Assembly (NCBI RefSeq): GCF_014200675.1
Contig: NZ_JACHCI010000015.1
Span: forward strand, 62,001-126,000
Reading direction: 5' to 3'
Source: Janthinobacterium saanense
GTDB lineage: Bacteria > Pseudomonadota > Gammaproteobacteria > Burkholderiales > Burkholderiaceae_D
DNA: 64,000 nucleotides
The notes beneath the pieces were generated by a model that made no database searches, had not been told where the DNA came from, and saw only the letters and a program-made list of their open reading frames with translations. Positions 36,688-45,084 of this stretch are shown one piece after another. Position 1 is the first letter of the stretch; each line of letters starts with the position of its first letter. The position numbers and the translations under genes were made by a program.

Positions 36688-36714
36688 GAAACCACCTTTA
36701 AATTTAAAAATAAG

Positions 36715-36744
36715 AAACCCTGCCGAAAAAATGAGGCAGGGTTT
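36715..36744 (-). terminator. Rho-independent terminator
   Basis: AAACCCTGCC and GGCAGGGTTT pair perfectly (10 bp, 10-base loop). On the minus strand the stem is followed by a T-rich run, so it should end the message of the exported-protein gene that stops 8 bases before it. Some read-through to the ExbD-like gene is possible. Confidence 0.7.
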
Positions 36745-36751
36745 GCTTAAA

Positions 36752-37606
36752 CTATGGGATCTCTCTGCAAAGATCCAGCGAAATAGTGTATTCGCGCATA
36801 TTGTAGTCGTTGCACTGCGAACGTGTGACTGGATTTTTGATGCTTTTGCAAACGGCGTCTTCGAGCCACCAAGCTACATAAGCAGAGGATGTACAGGCGG
36901 CGCGAGCCTTACTCTCGCTTGGACCGGCGCCAGGTGGTGAAACCGTTGGACCCGGGCCTGCCGGTGTTTCGGGGCCGATATCGCCTTCCATATTCCCGGA
37001 AACTTCAACGGATGGGATATCGTCACACCCTTCATCGCATCCACCACTACCGCTGGCCTCACCTGGGCCTTGGTCCTCGTCTTCGTCACCAGAGCCGTTG
37101 CCGAAAGACATAGTCTTCATCTGAGATTTAGCGAGTCCAATGCCAAGCTGACGTGAAACATGTCGTGCAGCACTAGCCAATGCAGGCTTTGCATCCTCCA
37201 ACACCTGGACAATGCGTTGGTTACGCGCAGTCGGGGCGTCTATAGCTGCCTTGCGTAGACCAACTATTGCTGAACACCAAAGATTATTATTGGCGAAATT
37301 TAAGCCGCAAAATAGTAAATCTTTTTCTGCAATAGCAATCCAGGACACGTTTGAATTCTTTACGTCGGTAGTTTTAAATATTGCTGAAATTTTACCGAAT
37401 TGAACTGGCAATGCGAGTGTCGCACAGACGTCAGGCGACGGGCCATTCGCAGTTATGCAGGCATTCACTTTTTGGCCGCTAAGTTTAGGTCCGACCATGA
37501 TCGGTTTCGCAGCGTTACCCAGTGGTGACTCTCCAAAAGCTTGGCCGCAAACAAGTGTAATGCAAAGCGGCTTACAAAAAATTTCATACTTAGCATTAAT
37601 GCTCAA
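36752..37606 (-). CDS. Exported protein of unknown function with acidic linker
   Basis: A frame of 284 residues. The first 25 look like a secretion signal (CKPLCITLVCGQAFG). Residues about 25-150 form a cysteine-containing domain (NACITANGPSPDVCATL; LLFCGLNFANNNLWCSAIVGL). A disordered Gly/Asp/Glu/Pro/Ser stretch (about 165-235) leads to a C-terminal cysteine-rich domain (AACTSSAYVAWWLEDAVC). I do not recognise either domain. The start is doubtful: only a TTG fits this frame, while ATGAAATTTTTTGTAAGC, a better-looking signal start, lies in another frame just inside, so a small frameshift near the 5' end is possible. AT-rich, accessory character. Confidence 0.5.
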   Translation of the reverse strand: MSINAKYEIFCKPLCITLVCGQAFGESPLGNAAKPIMVGPKLSGQKVNACITANGPSPDVCATLALPVQFGKISAIFKTTDVKNSNVSWIAIAEKDLLFCGLNFANNNLWCSAIVGLRKAAIDAPTARNQRIVQVLEDAKPALASAARHVSRQLGIGLAKSQMKTMSFGNGSGDEDEDQGPGEASGSGGCDEGCDDIPSVEVSGNMEGDIGPETPAGPGPTVSPPGAGPSESKARAACTSSAYVAWWLEDAVCKSIKNPVTRSQCNDYNMREYTISLDLCREIP

Positions 37607-37782
37607 AAAAATTAGAATAAAAAGTTAACTACTATAGTCAACATTGCTAATATAATTAATATTGTAGGACGAATATTCACACTTTGTCATTATTGCGAAT
37701 CTGTAATGATCACCATAGGGAGGTAGGATGGTAGGGGCAGTTCTGCAAATTTCAGACACGAACTCGACAACTAGCAGAATCT

Positions 37783-37999
37783 AAGTTGCTCTTCCGATGC
37801 AAGCTGCCAGGTAAAATCCGACTAGGCCCAAACCTTCAGCAAAGGCTCCCCGGGCCGCGAGCCTGAAAATTGGTCAGCGAGTTGTCAAACCCAGGCGCGC
37901 CGGGCGAAGACAGTACGCACCACGGCGAGCCCAAGCAACGCAGCCCTGGCCGATTCTTTTGCTCACCACTCAGGCCCGCGATTAAAGGCCTGCATTTTT
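37783..37999. repeat. ~200-bp direct repeat, copy 1
   Basis: From AGTTGCTCTTCC to about GCATTTTTCAG this matches 38545-38741 along its length with small indels. Its core (37894-37951, GGCGCGCCGGGCGAAGACAG onward) is almost identical in both copies. The core has interrupted palindromic symmetry. The two copies are in direct orientation and flank one small gene. Confidence 0.7.
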
Positions 38000-38027
38000 C
38001 AGTTTCTAAGCCTGCAGATGGATGTAG

Positions 38028-38050
38028 CAAAGCCCGCGCGGCGGGCTTTG
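38028..38050. terminator. Hairpin directly after the coiled-coil gene
   Basis: CAAAGCCCGC and GCGGGCTTTG form a perfect 10-bp stem with a 3-base loop, one base beyond the stop of the minus-strand gene. It lacks a clear U-run but the position strongly suggests a terminator. Confidence 0.6.
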
Positions 38051-38051
38051 A

Positions 38052-38432
38052 TCAGGGCTGGGTGACAGGAGGCGCAGGCGCCTGAGCCGGCTGGGCGTAG
38101 ATAACTACGGGAGCTGGCGGGGGAGGAGGGGTTTTAGGGGGAACATTGTTGAGGAGGAATGTCATCAATGAAATTCCAATCACGCCTAGCCCCATGACAA
38201 TACCAGCCACCCACTTGACGGTATCGGCTGTTGATTTTTGCAGTGTCGCGTCGAACTCGGCAAATTTACGGGCGAGTAGCAACTCCATGGAGCTTAGCCC
38301 TGCCGTCAACTTCGTATCGATGGCTTCTACTCGCATATCCACGCTCGTTTCAATAAGTTCGAACCTGCGCTCCACTCGTGCAGACGAGGTCGCTAATTTT
38401 GCATCCAGCTCTGCGTGTGTGACATCTGCCAT
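38052..38432 (-). CDS. Small coiled-coil membrane protein with Pro-rich tail
   Basis: A 126-residue protein in three parts. An N-terminal helical, heptad-like region (residues about 5-65, VTHAELDAKLATSSARVERRFELIETSV) is followed by one transmembrane helix (WVAGIVMGLGVIGISLMTFLL) and a proline-rich tail (PPKTPPPPPAPVV). This resembles DUF1640/CCDC90-like or phage-linked coiled-coil proteins of unknown function. There is no good ribosome binding site. It is bracketed by two 200-bp direct repeats, so the gene may have been inserted or duplicated as a unit. Confidence 0.6.
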   Translation of the reverse strand: MADVTHAELDAKLATSSARVERRFELIETSVDMRVEAIDTKLTAGLSSMELLLARKFAEFDATLQKSTADTVKWVAGIVMGLGVIGISLMTFLLNNVPPKTPPPPPAPVVIYAQPAQAPAPPVTQP

Positions 38433-38544
38433 TTTGGGTATGCCTGCATTTCTCTCGACTTGCTTAGCATCAGCAATTGAAGAAGTGCCAAATATGGGGT
38501 TAGTTTACGCTGAAAATTGACTTCGGATATTTGTGGTACCAATA

Positions 38545-38741
38545 GAGTTGCCCTTCCTAGGCAGGCTACCAAATAAAGTTTGAGTAAGTCCAAGACCCCA
38601 GCAAAGGCTGCCCGGGCCCAGCGAGCCTGAAAAATGGTCAGGGCAAGGCGCGCAGGGCGAAGACAGTACGCATGTACGGCGAGCCCAAGCAACGCAGCCC
38701 TGGCCGTTTTCTCAGGCCCGCGACTAAGGCCCGCACTTTTT
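38545..38741. repeat. ~200-bp direct repeat, copy 2
   Basis: The partner of the repeat at 37783-37999. The core at 38636-38705 has outer arms GGTCAGGGC (38636-38644) and GCCCTGGCC (38697-38705), plus an inner GTACGCATGTAC. It ends at the 3' end of the PepSY gene that stops at 38740. Confidence 0.7.
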
Positions 38742-39990
38742 ATAAAGATTTGAGTTTATGCGCCTGCAACCTGCGCGACCGCCTTTTCCTCTCCCAGATT
38801 ACGATACCGGTTATTGACAGCATCGCCACCATCAGTCCCATGAAGGACATCATTATCCTCCCCGGCAACCCCAGTATGCGGCCCGAGTGAAGGGGAAACT
38901 GTAGCTGCACAAAAACATCGGCCGCCGTACCTTCCCAGGGCTTATGCTGGCCGATGATCTTGCCATCCATGCCATCAATATACAAGTTGGATAGCCCCAT
39001 GCCGGCCGAACCAAACTCGTCGGCGGGATCAAAAAACGAGACATTGTAAAACGAGTAGTTGCCGCCGTAATAGATGCCGCCCAGGGGCGAGGTGATGCCG
39101 CGCTGCATGGCTTCACGCCTGGCGATATTGGCCGCCTGTTCAAAGCCGATGACGGGCTTGATATACGTGCCATACGGAGCAGGTTTTTGCGTTTCATACG
39201 GGCCTGGCGTGGTTGTCGAGACCAGCGACATGACGGGGTAAAACACTTCGCGGTAGAGGTTAAGTGAAAACGAGGTGAAGGCCACCACGATGATGATGGC
39301 CCACACCCACAGGCCGCCGGCACGGTGCAGGTCGAAATTGAGTTTGTAGCCGCCTGCCGCCCAGCGCACTACCCATGACGGTTTCCAGCGTTGCCACCAG
39401 TTGGCGGCGTCGCGGTGGCGCGGTGCGTCTGGCCGTTCGCGCAGGCGGCGCGGGGTGGTCAGGTAAAACGCCACCAGGCTGTCAAGCAGCCAGACCAGGG
39501 CGACCGTGCCCATCAGCCAGTAACCCCAGCGGTCGGTGCCCCAGAAAGCGGGTACGTGCAGGCTGTAATGCAAATGGCGCAAGAAGGGCATCAGGCTGCG
39601 GCGCGACAAGGAAATCGCGGTCGAGTCGCGCGTGCCCGTGATCTGGCCCGTGACGGGGTCCACATACACCGTGTTGTAGTCGAGCAGATAGGGCTTGCCG
39701 GTGGCCGCATCCGTCAATGGGCGCACCAGAAATTGCGCCGCATGGCCTGGTTCCAGGCCCAAAGTCATGTAATTGACTTCCACCCTCGGGTCGGCCGCTT
39801 GCGCTTTTTTTGCCAGCACGAAGGGCGACAGCAGCGGCCCGCGGCCCGGCGTGTCCATGATGTCGGCGTTCAGCCATTCATCGAGTTCATGGTCCCAGGA
39901 CGTGACGGCGCCCGTCAGGCCGGCCACGATCAGGAAGAGGGCGACGGTCAAGCCGGCCCAGCGGTGGATGACAGTCCAGAAAGCGCGCAT
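38740..39990 (-). CDS. PepSY-associated membrane protein (iron-regulated)
   Basis: A 416-residue inner-membrane protein of the PepSY_TM family. The opening FWTVIHRWAGLTVALFLIVAGLTGAVTSWDHELDEWL, the middle FLRHLHYSLHVPAFWGTDRWGYWLMG with conserved histidines, and HRAGGLWVWAIIIVVAF are typical. It has four helices and a large periplasmic domain. The ATG at 39990 is used; a TTG three codons upstream is less likely. A Fur-like box lies 54 bases upstream, and a TonB receptor operon diverges, which fits a ferric-chelate reductase role. The stop is at the edge of a direct repeat. Confidence 0.85.
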   Translation of the reverse strand: MRAFWTVIHRWAGLTVALFLIVAGLTGAVTSWDHELDEWLNADIMDTPGRGPLLSPFVLAKKAQAADPRVEVNYMTLGLEPGHAAQFLVRPLTDAATGKPYLLDYNTVYVDPVTGQITGTRDSTAISLSRRSLMPFLRHLHYSLHVPAFWGTDRWGYWLMGTVALVWLLDSLVAFYLTTPRRLRERPDAPRHRDAANWWQRWKPSWVVRWAAGGYKLNFDLHRAGGLWVWAIIIVVAFTSFSLNLYREVFYPVMSLVSTTTPGPYETQKPAPYGTYIKPVIGFEQAANIARREAMQRGITSPLGGIYYGGNYSFYNVSFFDPADEFGSAGMGLSNLYIDGMDGKIIGQHKPWEGTAADVFVQLQFPLHSGRILGLPGRIMMSFMGLMVAMLSITGIVIWERKRRSRRLQAHKLKSL

Positions 39991-40043
39991 GCGGTACAAA
40001 CCTTTATCAAAAACAGCTTGTTGCCGCTGCCTTAGCTTGGAGT

Positions 40044-40062
40044 AATGGGAATCGTTCGCATT
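40044..40062. promoter_or_regulatory. Putative Fur box
   Basis: AATGGGAATCGTTCGCATT; its reverse complement AATGCGAACGATTCCCATT differs at two positions from the common form AATGCGAATGATTCTCATT. It is placed to control the PepSY gene starting at 39990. The divergent TonB receptor starts about 350 bases away, so iron control of that operon is less certain. Confidence 0.7.
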
Positions 40063-40412
40063 TTCCGCCCCAACAGTCTTTTTGGCAAGCGGCTTGGATT
40101 TTCAAGGTACTTCAACATGCTTTTAAATTCACAAATTTCATATAAACAAGCTTATTTTTCTTCGTATTCAGGCATTTTCAACTTGTATATACTTTTCCCC
40201 GTGGTGTTGTCCTTTACCGAAGTGCAGTTCCCCACATGTCAGGTGCTGGCGATGATCTCGCCCTGGATGCCCGGCTTCAATGGCGCCGCTGGCGGCGCGT
40301 CATCTTCTTATGCTGGCACCCGATCTGATTGCAGTACACAACGCTGGCGCATGCACAAATAGCAAGTAAGAACATCTTAAAAATAATAGTAAAAACCAAA
40401 CAAGGGGTACTG
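40063..40412. other. Divergent promoter region, no gene supported
   Basis: 350 bases between the Fur-like box and the receptor ATG. It is AT-rich in its first third (ACAAATTTCATATAAACAAG) and again just before the receptor, where an A-rich tract leads to the CAAGGGG ribosome binding site. A long untranslated leader for the receptor operon is possible. I see no clear riboswitch-like fold. Confidence 0.4.
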
Positions 40413-42692
40413 ATGGGTAAGCATTTGATTGGATACGGCACGCTGGCCGTGTTGTCGGCTGGCGTGATTGCCTCTGCGCAGGCTCAGCAGCAAAGCACGC
40501 CCGATACGGGGTCCGACACCATAGAACAAGTCAACGTCACGGCCACGCGCTCGGCGGGCGCCGTCGATGTGCAGAAAGTGCCGGCCGCCATTACGGTCTT
40601 GCAGCCGGAAAGCCTGGCCAAGTTTGGCCTGGGCAACTTGGTCGATATCGCCAGCGCCGTGCCGGCCATGAGCGTGCAATCGCAAGGCCCTGGCGTCAAC
40701 AACATCACCATGCGTGGCCTGGTGGTGCGCGGCATCGTGCCGTCGGAAATCCAGGATGCGTCGCTGGTGGCCGTGTATGTCGATGATATGCCGGTGACCT
40801 TGAAATCGGGCAACCCTGACTTGAAAGTACTGGACCTGGAACGCATCGAAGTGCTGCAAGGCCCGCAAGGCACTTTGTTTGGCGCCGGTGCGATGGCTGG
40901 TGCGGTGCGCCAGATTACGCAAAAGCCCGACACCAACGACCTGTTCGGGTCGATCGAAGCGGTGGGCTCGCGCACCTCTGGATTCGGCGGCAACAATCAC
41001 AATCTGCGCGGCATGGTGAACATCCCCTTGAAGGATGATGTGCTGGGCTTGCGCCTGACCGGCTACACGGGCAACGATTCCGGTTATATCAAGAATGCCT
41101 TGACGGGTAGCACCACCAACGCGGTTTCCACCAACCAGGGCCGCGCCGCCTTGCGCCTGAAAGCCTCGCGCGATTTGACGGTGGACGCCAGCATCACGGC
41201 CTCGAACGTGAAGGCAGGCTTGAACGATGCCTATGCCGATCTGGCCCCATTTACCACCATCGCCTTGCTGCCGCAAAGCAGCAATGACAATCTGCAACTG
41301 TACAACCTGGCCGTGAATTATGACTTCGGCCGTGTGCAACTGGTGTCATCGACGTCATATTTACACCGCGATACCTTCTATCAGCAGTCGGCCCAGTATC
41401 CGGCCACCGCCTTTGTTTTTGGCGGCCAGCTGCCGCTGATGGCGGCAGCCTATCAAATTGGTAACAAGGTCACTGATTTTGCGCAGGAATTCCGTTTCAA
41501 CTCGAAAGATGCCGGTCCCTTCAAATGGACGGCGGGCGCCTTTTTGGAAAGCGGCAAGCGCAATGTGGTGCAAAACGAACCGACCATCGGCTTCGATGCG
41601 CGTTTTGCGGCCACGCGCAATTTCCCTGGCTATAACTCGCAAACCAATGAACTGGCCTTGACCCCGGACAATTTCTTCTCCGGCTTGCAAAACACCAAGT
41701 CGCGTCAGGTGGCCCTGTTTGCCGAAGGCACGTACACCGTGTGGGACAAGCTGGACCTGACGGCTGGCTTGCGTCTGTTCCGCGGCACCCAGGATTTCGA
41801 CCTGCGTTTCTCTGGCCTGTTCGGCAACCTGGTCGGCGCCACGCCTACCACGGTGGGCATCCCTGAAACCAGCGCCAGTAGCGCCACGTCGCAAGGCGCC
41901 AACCCGCGCTTTGCCGCCGCCTACCGTGTCGACCCCGACCATATGGTGTATGCCAGCGCCGGCAAGGGTTTCCGCTACGGCGGCAATAACCAGCCCGTGC
42001 CCTTCAATTTTTGCGGCGTCCACGCACCGTCCACGTTTGCACCGGACAGCCTGTGGAACTATGAGCTCGGCTCGAAAAACACTTTGCTGGATCGCCGCAT
42101 GACCTTCAATGTCAGCGTCTACCGCATCGACTGGAGCGATGTGCAAGTGTTTAACAAGTTGCCGTGCACCTATTATTACACCTTGAACGCAGGCAAGATC
42201 CGCAGTCAGGGCGTGGAAGTGGAAACGGCCTTCAAACTGAGCCGTCACGCCACGTTTGGCCTGAGCGCTTCGTATAACGATGCTTACGCCAAGGAAACCG
42301 TGGTGACCGGTATCGCCGCGCAAAACATCCCGGCCGGCAGCCGCACGCCGTATGCGCCGCGCTTTGCCGCCAACGCCACCCTCAGCTACAGCATTCCCGT
42401 GAATGGCAAGGATGAGGTCGGTGTCTCGGCCAGCTACGCCTACCGTGGCAATGCCTACACCAACTTTGCCAAGGCGCAAGGCAGCTACGAAGAGATCCCG
42501 TCGTCGAACATGGTCAACGCCACCCTGACCTACAAGACGGGCGCCTACGAGTTTGGCCTGTTTGGCAGCAACTTGACGAACGGCACCAAGATCAATGACG
42601 TGACCAGCAATGTGATCGCCATCCAGCCGGGCAACACCTTGTTCCTGGCGCAACCACGCACCGTGGGCCTGCGCGTGAAAGCGCGTTTTTAA
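40413..42692 (+). CDS. TonB-dependent outer-membrane receptor
   Basis: A 759-residue receptor. The signal peptide is MGKHLIGYGTLAVLSAGVIASAQAQ, the TonB box TIEQVNVTATRS, the plug runs from VPAAITVLQPESLAKFGLG to VEVLQGPQGTLFGAGAMAGAVRQIT (written IEVLQGPQGTLFG in this protein), and the barrel ends VGLRVKARF with a terminal Phe. The start at 40413 follows CAAGGGG. Only 35 bases separate it from the betaine-type binding protein gene, so it is probably the outer-membrane entry for the same solute. No siderophore synthesis genes are near. The substrate is unknown; the operon points to an organic betaine. Confidence 0.88.
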   Translation: MGKHLIGYGTLAVLSAGVIASAQAQQQSTPDTGSDTIEQVNVTATRSAGAVDVQKVPAAITVLQPESLAKFGLGNLVDIASAVPAMSVQSQGPGVNNITMRGLVVRGIVPSEIQDASLVAVYVDDMPVTLKSGNPDLKVLDLERIEVLQGPQGTLFGAGAMAGAVRQITQKPDTNDLFGSIEAVGSRTSGFGGNNHNLRGMVNIPLKDDVLGLRLTGYTGNDSGYIKNALTGSTTNAVSTNQGRAALRLKASRDLTVDASITASNVKAGLNDAYADLAPFTTIALLPQSSNDNLQLYNLAVNYDFGRVQLVSSTSYLHRDTFYQQSAQYPATAFVFGGQLPLMAAAYQIGNKVTDFAQEFRFNSKDAGPFKWTAGAFLESGKRNVVQNEPTIGFDARFAATRNFPGYNSQTNELALTPDNFFSGLQNTKSRQVALFAEGTYTVWDKLDLTAGLRLFRGTQDFDLRFSGLFGNLVGATPTTVGIPETSASSATSQGANPRFAAAYRVDPDHMVYASAGKGFRYGGNNQPVPFNFCGVHAPSTFAPDSLWNYELGSKNTLLDRRMTFNVSVYRIDWSDVQVFNKLPCTYYYTLNAGKIRSQGVEVETAFKLSRHATFGLSASYNDAYAKETVVTGIAAQNIPAGSRTPYAPRFAANATLSYSIPVNGKDEVGVSASYAYRGNAYTNFAKAQGSYEEIPSSNMVNATLTYKTGAYEFGLFGSNLTNGTKINDVTSNVIAIQPGNTLFLAQPRTVGLRVKARF

Positions 42693-42727
42693 TTGACCAG
42701 GCGTACCGCACTTTTTTGGAGACTGAT

Positions 42728-43669
42728 ATGGCAAGTATTGCAAGTAGGGCCAAGCCGATGCTGGCGTTGATCACCATGGCCCTGTCATGCGCAACGGCCC
42801 TGGCCGTTCCTGCGGATGCCGGCATCACCATCGGTTCCAAGATCGATACCGAAGCTTCCCTGTTATGCCCGATGGTCAGGCTGGCGCTGGAGGCGAACGG
42901 CATCAAGGTGAAGGAAAAGTGCGGCACGGGCGCCACGCAAGTGGTGCGCAAGGCCTTGCTGGAAGGGGAGATCGATGTCTATCCCGAATACAGCGGCAAT
43001 GCGCCGTACCTGATCAAGAACGTCAAGTTTGAGCCAGGCATTTTCAAGGATGGCGCCAGGGGTTACGCGGCTGGCGCCAAGGCGGACCTGGAACAAAACC
43101 AGATCGTCTGGCTGAAACCGGCGCCAGCCAGCGTCAGCTATGGCCTGGCCATCCCGCAAAAGCTGGCCAAGGCGGAAAACCTGGCCACCCTGGCTGACCT
43201 GGCGCGCTACATCAATGCCGGCAAGATTTTCAAGGTGGTGGTCAGCCAGGAATTCGTCGACCGCGACGATGGCTTGAAGGCGTTTGAAAAAGTCTATGGC
43301 TTCAAATTGAAGCCGGCGCAATTGATCATCCTGCCGGGCGGCAATACGGCCCAGACGGAAACGGCGGCGGCGCAAGGCACCAGCGGCGCCAATGCGGCCA
43401 TGGCTTACACCACCGATGGGCAGTTGCCCGCGCTGGGATTGGTGGCACTGGCCGATAACGCGGGCGCCGTCGATGTGTCGCAACCCTTGTTGACGATACG
43501 CAGTGCGGCCCTGAAGAAATATCCGCGCATCCCCGCCATCATCGATCCCATCTTTGCCACGCTCGACGTAGCAACCTTGTCGCGCCTGAACGCGAAGATC
43601 GTGGTCGGCGGCCAGTCCGGCGCCAAGGTGGCGGAACAGTATCTGAAGCAGAAGGGTTTCCTGAAATGA
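42728..43669 (+). CDS. Betaine-type ABC importer, substrate-binding protein (YehZ/OsmF-like)
   Basis: A 313-residue periplasmic protein with signal peptide (PMLALITMALSCATALAVP). The mature part opens ITIGSKIDTEASLLCPMVRLALEANG and continues with GTGATQVVRKALLEGEIDVYPEYSGNA, the signature of OpuAC/OsmF-type glycine-betaine/choline binding proteins. A ribosome binding site GGAG precedes the ATG at 42728. The gene order that follows (long permease, ATPase, short permease) is that of E. coli yehZYXW. The aromatic-cage residues that would grip a trimethylammonium group cannot be assigned by eye, so the ligand may be another quaternary amine. Confidence 0.85.
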   Translation: MASIASRAKPMLALITMALSCATALAVPADAGITIGSKIDTEASLLCPMVRLALEANGIKVKEKCGTGATQVVRKALLEGEIDVYPEYSGNAPYLIKNVKFEPGIFKDGARGYAAGAKADLEQNQIVWLKPAPASVSYGLAIPQKLAKAENLATLADLARYINAGKIFKVVVSQEFVDRDDGLKAFEKVYGFKLKPAQLIILPGGNTAQTETAAAQGTSGANAAMAYTTDGQLPALGLVALADNAGAVDVSQPLLTIRSAALKKYPRIPAIIDPIFATLDVATLSRLNAKIVVGGQSGAKVAEQYLKQKGFLK

Positions 43670-45084
43670 CGACGGCCATCCGCTTGCCTCGCTTGCCTTT
43701 GATTGGCAAGTCCGGCCTCAGCTGGCCGGGCTTGTCGAAGCGGCCCAGCAGCATTGCCTTGCTGGCAGCGCTGCTGGGCTTGTTGTCCCTGCAATGGTCA
43801 TTCGTGGTGCTGCGCCAGAACCGCGTAATGCCGCTGGGCGATGATTATTCCTTGCTGGCGCTCAACGCAACCTTGGGTGGGGTGGTGGCAGGGGGCTGGC
43901 TGCTGTTTGCGCTCAGCGCCTTGCTGGTCCCGGGCAAGCTGCGCAAGGCGGCGCTGGCTTTCAGCCTGAGCCTGGCAGCCGGCGCCAGCCTTGCCGCCCT
44001 GACCTGGGGCGCACAACACTTAACTTTGGACAATGAATTTGCCCGCGTCAGCATCGCTGCTGGCGCCTGGAGCAGCCTGGCCGCGATCTATATCGCCCTG
44101 TTTGCGCTGCAGTCAGAATCACCCTGGTGGCTGGCTGCGCCCTTGCTGGTGCTGGCTGCGCTGGCAGTCACCGCGCCTTATCAGCACCTGGGCATTGTGC
44201 TGGAATACCAGGCCGTGTCCGATGTGTTTCAGCAAGAATTCATACGCCATCTGTTGCTGGTGGCCGCGACCTTGCCGCTGGCCATTTTGGCGGGCGCAGC
44301 GATAGGCTTGCTGGCCGTGCGCAAGCCGGCGGCGGAAGGCGTGTTGCTGAGTGTTACGAGTTTCTTGCAAACCGTGCCCTCGATTGCCTTGTTCGGCTTG
44401 ATGCTGCCCTTGCTGTCTGCCTATGGACGGCATGTGACGCTGGCCGGCGCGCTGTTGTTTGCCCTGGCGTTGCTGGTATTTGCGGGCGCGGGCTGGCTGC
44501 TGCTGAAACGCTGGAATCATCCCTTATTGCTGACGGTCTATGGTCTCACCATTGCGCTGGGCCTGCTCATCCTGTTGCCCGTATTCGCCATCTCCGTGTA
44601 TCAACTGCTGGCCAATGGCGGCGAATTCATTGCCAGCCTGCACTTGTCGGCCACTCTGGCTGACCTGGGTTTGCGTGGCCTGGGTGCGGCGCCTGCCATC
44701 GTGGCGCTGGTGCTGTACGGCATCTGGCCCATCGTGATTCAAACGCATACGGGTTTGACCAGCGTGCCGGCCGCCATCCTGGAAGCGGCGCGCGGCATGG
44801 GCATGAGTGCGCGGCAAATTTTCTGGCGGGTGGAATTGCCGCTTGCCGCACCGTTCCTGGTGCAGGGGCTGCGCGGCGCCTTGCTGATGCTGATTGGCCT
44901 CTCTACCGTCGCGGTGCTGGTCAATGCGGGCGGCCTGGGCTTTTTCCTGTTGCGTGGCACGGAACAATCGGTGTCCGATCTGGTCTTGCTGGGTTCCTTG
45001 CCCGTCGTCACGCTGGCGTTTGCCGCCGACGCCATCACACGCTCGCTGGCCTGGGCCTTGACGCCACGGGGAGGGCGAGCATGA
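43666..45084 (+). CDS. Betaine-type ABC importer, long permease (YehY-like)
   Basis: A 472-residue inner-membrane permease. The N-terminal half holds about six extra helices. The C-terminal half carries the ABC inner-membrane domain, including LEAARGMGMSARQIFWRVELPLAAPFLVQGLRGAL, the EAA coupling loop that contacts the ATPase. The two-part layout fits YehY rather than a simple ProW/OpuCB permease, and the protein is longer than E. coli YehY. Start and upstream stop overlap in an ATGA, as do its stop and the next start, so translation is coupled through the transporter genes. Confidence 0.87.
   Translation: MTTAIRLPRLPLIGKSGLSWPGLSKRPSSIALLAALLGLLSLQWSFVVLRQNRVMPLGDDYSLLALNATLGGVVAGGWLLFALSALLVPGKLRKAALAFSLSLAAGASLAALTWGAQHLTLDNEFARVSIAAGAWSSLAAIYIALFALQSESPWWLAAPLLVLAALAVTAPYQHLGIVLEYQAVSDVFQQEFIRHLLLVAATLPLAILAGAAIGLLAVRKPAAEGVLLSVTSFLQTVPSIALFGLMLPLLSAYGRHVTLAGALLFALALLVFAGAGWLLLKRWNHPLLLTVYGLTIALGLLILLPVFAISVYQLLANGGEFIASLHLSATLADLGLRGLGAAPAIVALVLYGIWPIVIQTHTGLTSVPAAILEAARGMGMSARQIFWRVELPLAAPFLVQGLRGALLMLIGLSTVAVLVNAGGLGFFLLRGTEQSVSDLVLLGSLPVVTLAFAADAITRSLAWALTPRGGRA

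Noticed and set aside
37870-38085. A 71-codon frame in the first direct repeat
   Set aside because: It lies in repeat DNA, runs through a terminator hairpin, and a similar frame in the second repeat is not conserved in reading frame.
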